In this document: piece after piece, positions 14,577 to 14,903 of the stretch
Layout of the letters: each line of letters begins with the position of its first letter
Numbering within the stretch: position 1 is the stretch's first letter
Assembly: GCA_003864535.1 (NCBI GenBank)
Contig: BHEQ01000021.1
Coordinates: 1-14,903, forward strand
DNA from: Gammaproteobacteria bacterium
GTDB lineage: Bacteria > Pseudomonadota > Gammaproteobacteria > Cardiobacteriales > Wohlfahrtiimonadaceae
Length of the DNA: 14,903 nt
Direction of reading: 5' to 3'
Translations under genes and position numbers: made by a program
Notes under the pieces: generated by a model
Told to the model about the DNA's origin: nothing
Databases searched by the model: none
Seen by the model: only the letters and a program-made list of their open reading frames with translations

Positions 14577-14637
14577 AAAATGAGACGCTCCAAATTAATT
14601 AAATTTATATATTACAATTGCACAAAAAGTGCGCGTG

Positions 14638-14643
14638 ATTATA
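14638..14643 (-). promoter_or_regulatory. Candidate thrS promoter -10 box
   Basis: A perfect TATAAT reads on the minus strand about 62 nt before the thrS start. The sequence 17 nt further up (TCACTC-like) is a poor -35, so the call rests on the -10 and its position. The predicted 5' leader of about 55 nt would hold a small hairpin GCAC-TTTTT-GTGC at 14620-14632 and the GGAG ribosome site at 14588-14591. Confidence 0.4.
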
Positions 14644-14839
14644 TCTGATTTTAATCAAGAGAGTGAGTATCTTTTAGTTATTGCTAGCAAAAAACGCTAA
14701 CAATCTTTTAACCTAAAACTAATAGATTGAATTTTTTGCAAATAAGCTTGATATCTATTGCATCTATCAAAATAAATCACTTAACTCTAATAAGTAGTTG
14801 CCTAATTTTTCGCTGATATTTCGCATCAAAATTGACTAT

Positions 14840-14903
14840 ACCCCTAAATCCCCCTGAAGCTTGGGGGACTTGCTCCTTCCCTTGTGAAGGGGGAGGCTGG
14901 GAG
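14840..14903 (+). repeat. GC-rich interspersed repeat, copy 4 (plus orientation, cut by window edge)
   Basis: The copy reads ACCCCTAAATCCCCC, TGAAGCTTGGGGGACTTGC, TCCTTCCCTTG and AAGGGGGAGGCTGGGAG, matching copies 1-3 in block order. The terminal GGGG block lies beyond the right edge. About 40 bp upstream, AGTAGTTGCCTAATTTTT (14793-14810) resembles the short motif beside copy 1 (AGTAGTTACTATTTTTAAT). Confidence 0.75.

Noticed and set aside
14577..14640. tRNA(Thr)-like translational operator in the thrS leader, as in E. coli
   Set aside because: Only a 4-bp hairpin with a T5 loop is visible. I see no anticodon-arm mimic.
14687..14705. Hairpin GCTAGC-aaaaaac-GCTAAC upstream of thrS as a terminator
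   Set aside because: No T-run follows the stem on either strand at the right distance.

Overview
The window comes from an AT-rich proteobacterium (roughly 37-40% G+C by eye). It carries the conserved block thrS-infC-rpmI-rplT-pheS-pheT-ihfA on the minus strand. The presence of ihfA next to pheT, the IF3 and L35 sequences, and the ThrRS motif KPMNCPCHVQVFN point to a beta- or gammaproteobacterium. I lean towards beta, but cannot settle this by reading alone.

Layout. Positions 1-2836 (plus strand) hold the end of a VOC/glyoxalase-family gene, a ferredoxin-reductase-type flavoprotein and an MFS transporter of the anion:cation symporter type. This looks like the tail of a small catabolic operon. 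Positions 2837-5980 hold a GC-rich interspersed repeat, a complete cobalamin (B12) riboswitch, nrdA, and a second copy of the repeat in inverted orientation. nrdB follows (5981-7081), then a third repeat copy and a bidirectional terminator where nrdB converges on the minus-strand operon. Positions 7333-14576 hold, in transcription order from the right, thrS, infC, rpmI, rplT, pheS, pheT and ihfA. A fourth repeat copy is cut by the right edge.

How it works together. The nrdAB genes encode a B12-independent class I ribonucleotide reductase with all the cysteine, tyrosine and metal-ligand residues I could check. A B12 riboswitch upstream implies that the enzyme is shut down when cobalamin is present. 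That arrangement makes sense if a B12-dependent (class II) reductase is encoded elsewhere in the genome. The minus-strand block is the translation operon: two aminoacyl-tRNA synthetases, IF3, L35, L20 and the IHF alpha subunit.

Points most worth a second look: the riboswitch-nrdAB unit and its bracketing by inverted repeats; an infC gene that almost certainly starts at an AUC codon with a good Shine-Dalgarno; an eight-unit degenerate 15-bp tandem array filling most of the thrS-infC spacer; a ThrRS whose editing HxxxH motif appears disrupted; and a hairpin with a Phe-containing short ORF between rplT and pheS that could be an attenuator. I see no CRISPR array, tRNA, rRNA, transposase or phage structural gene.
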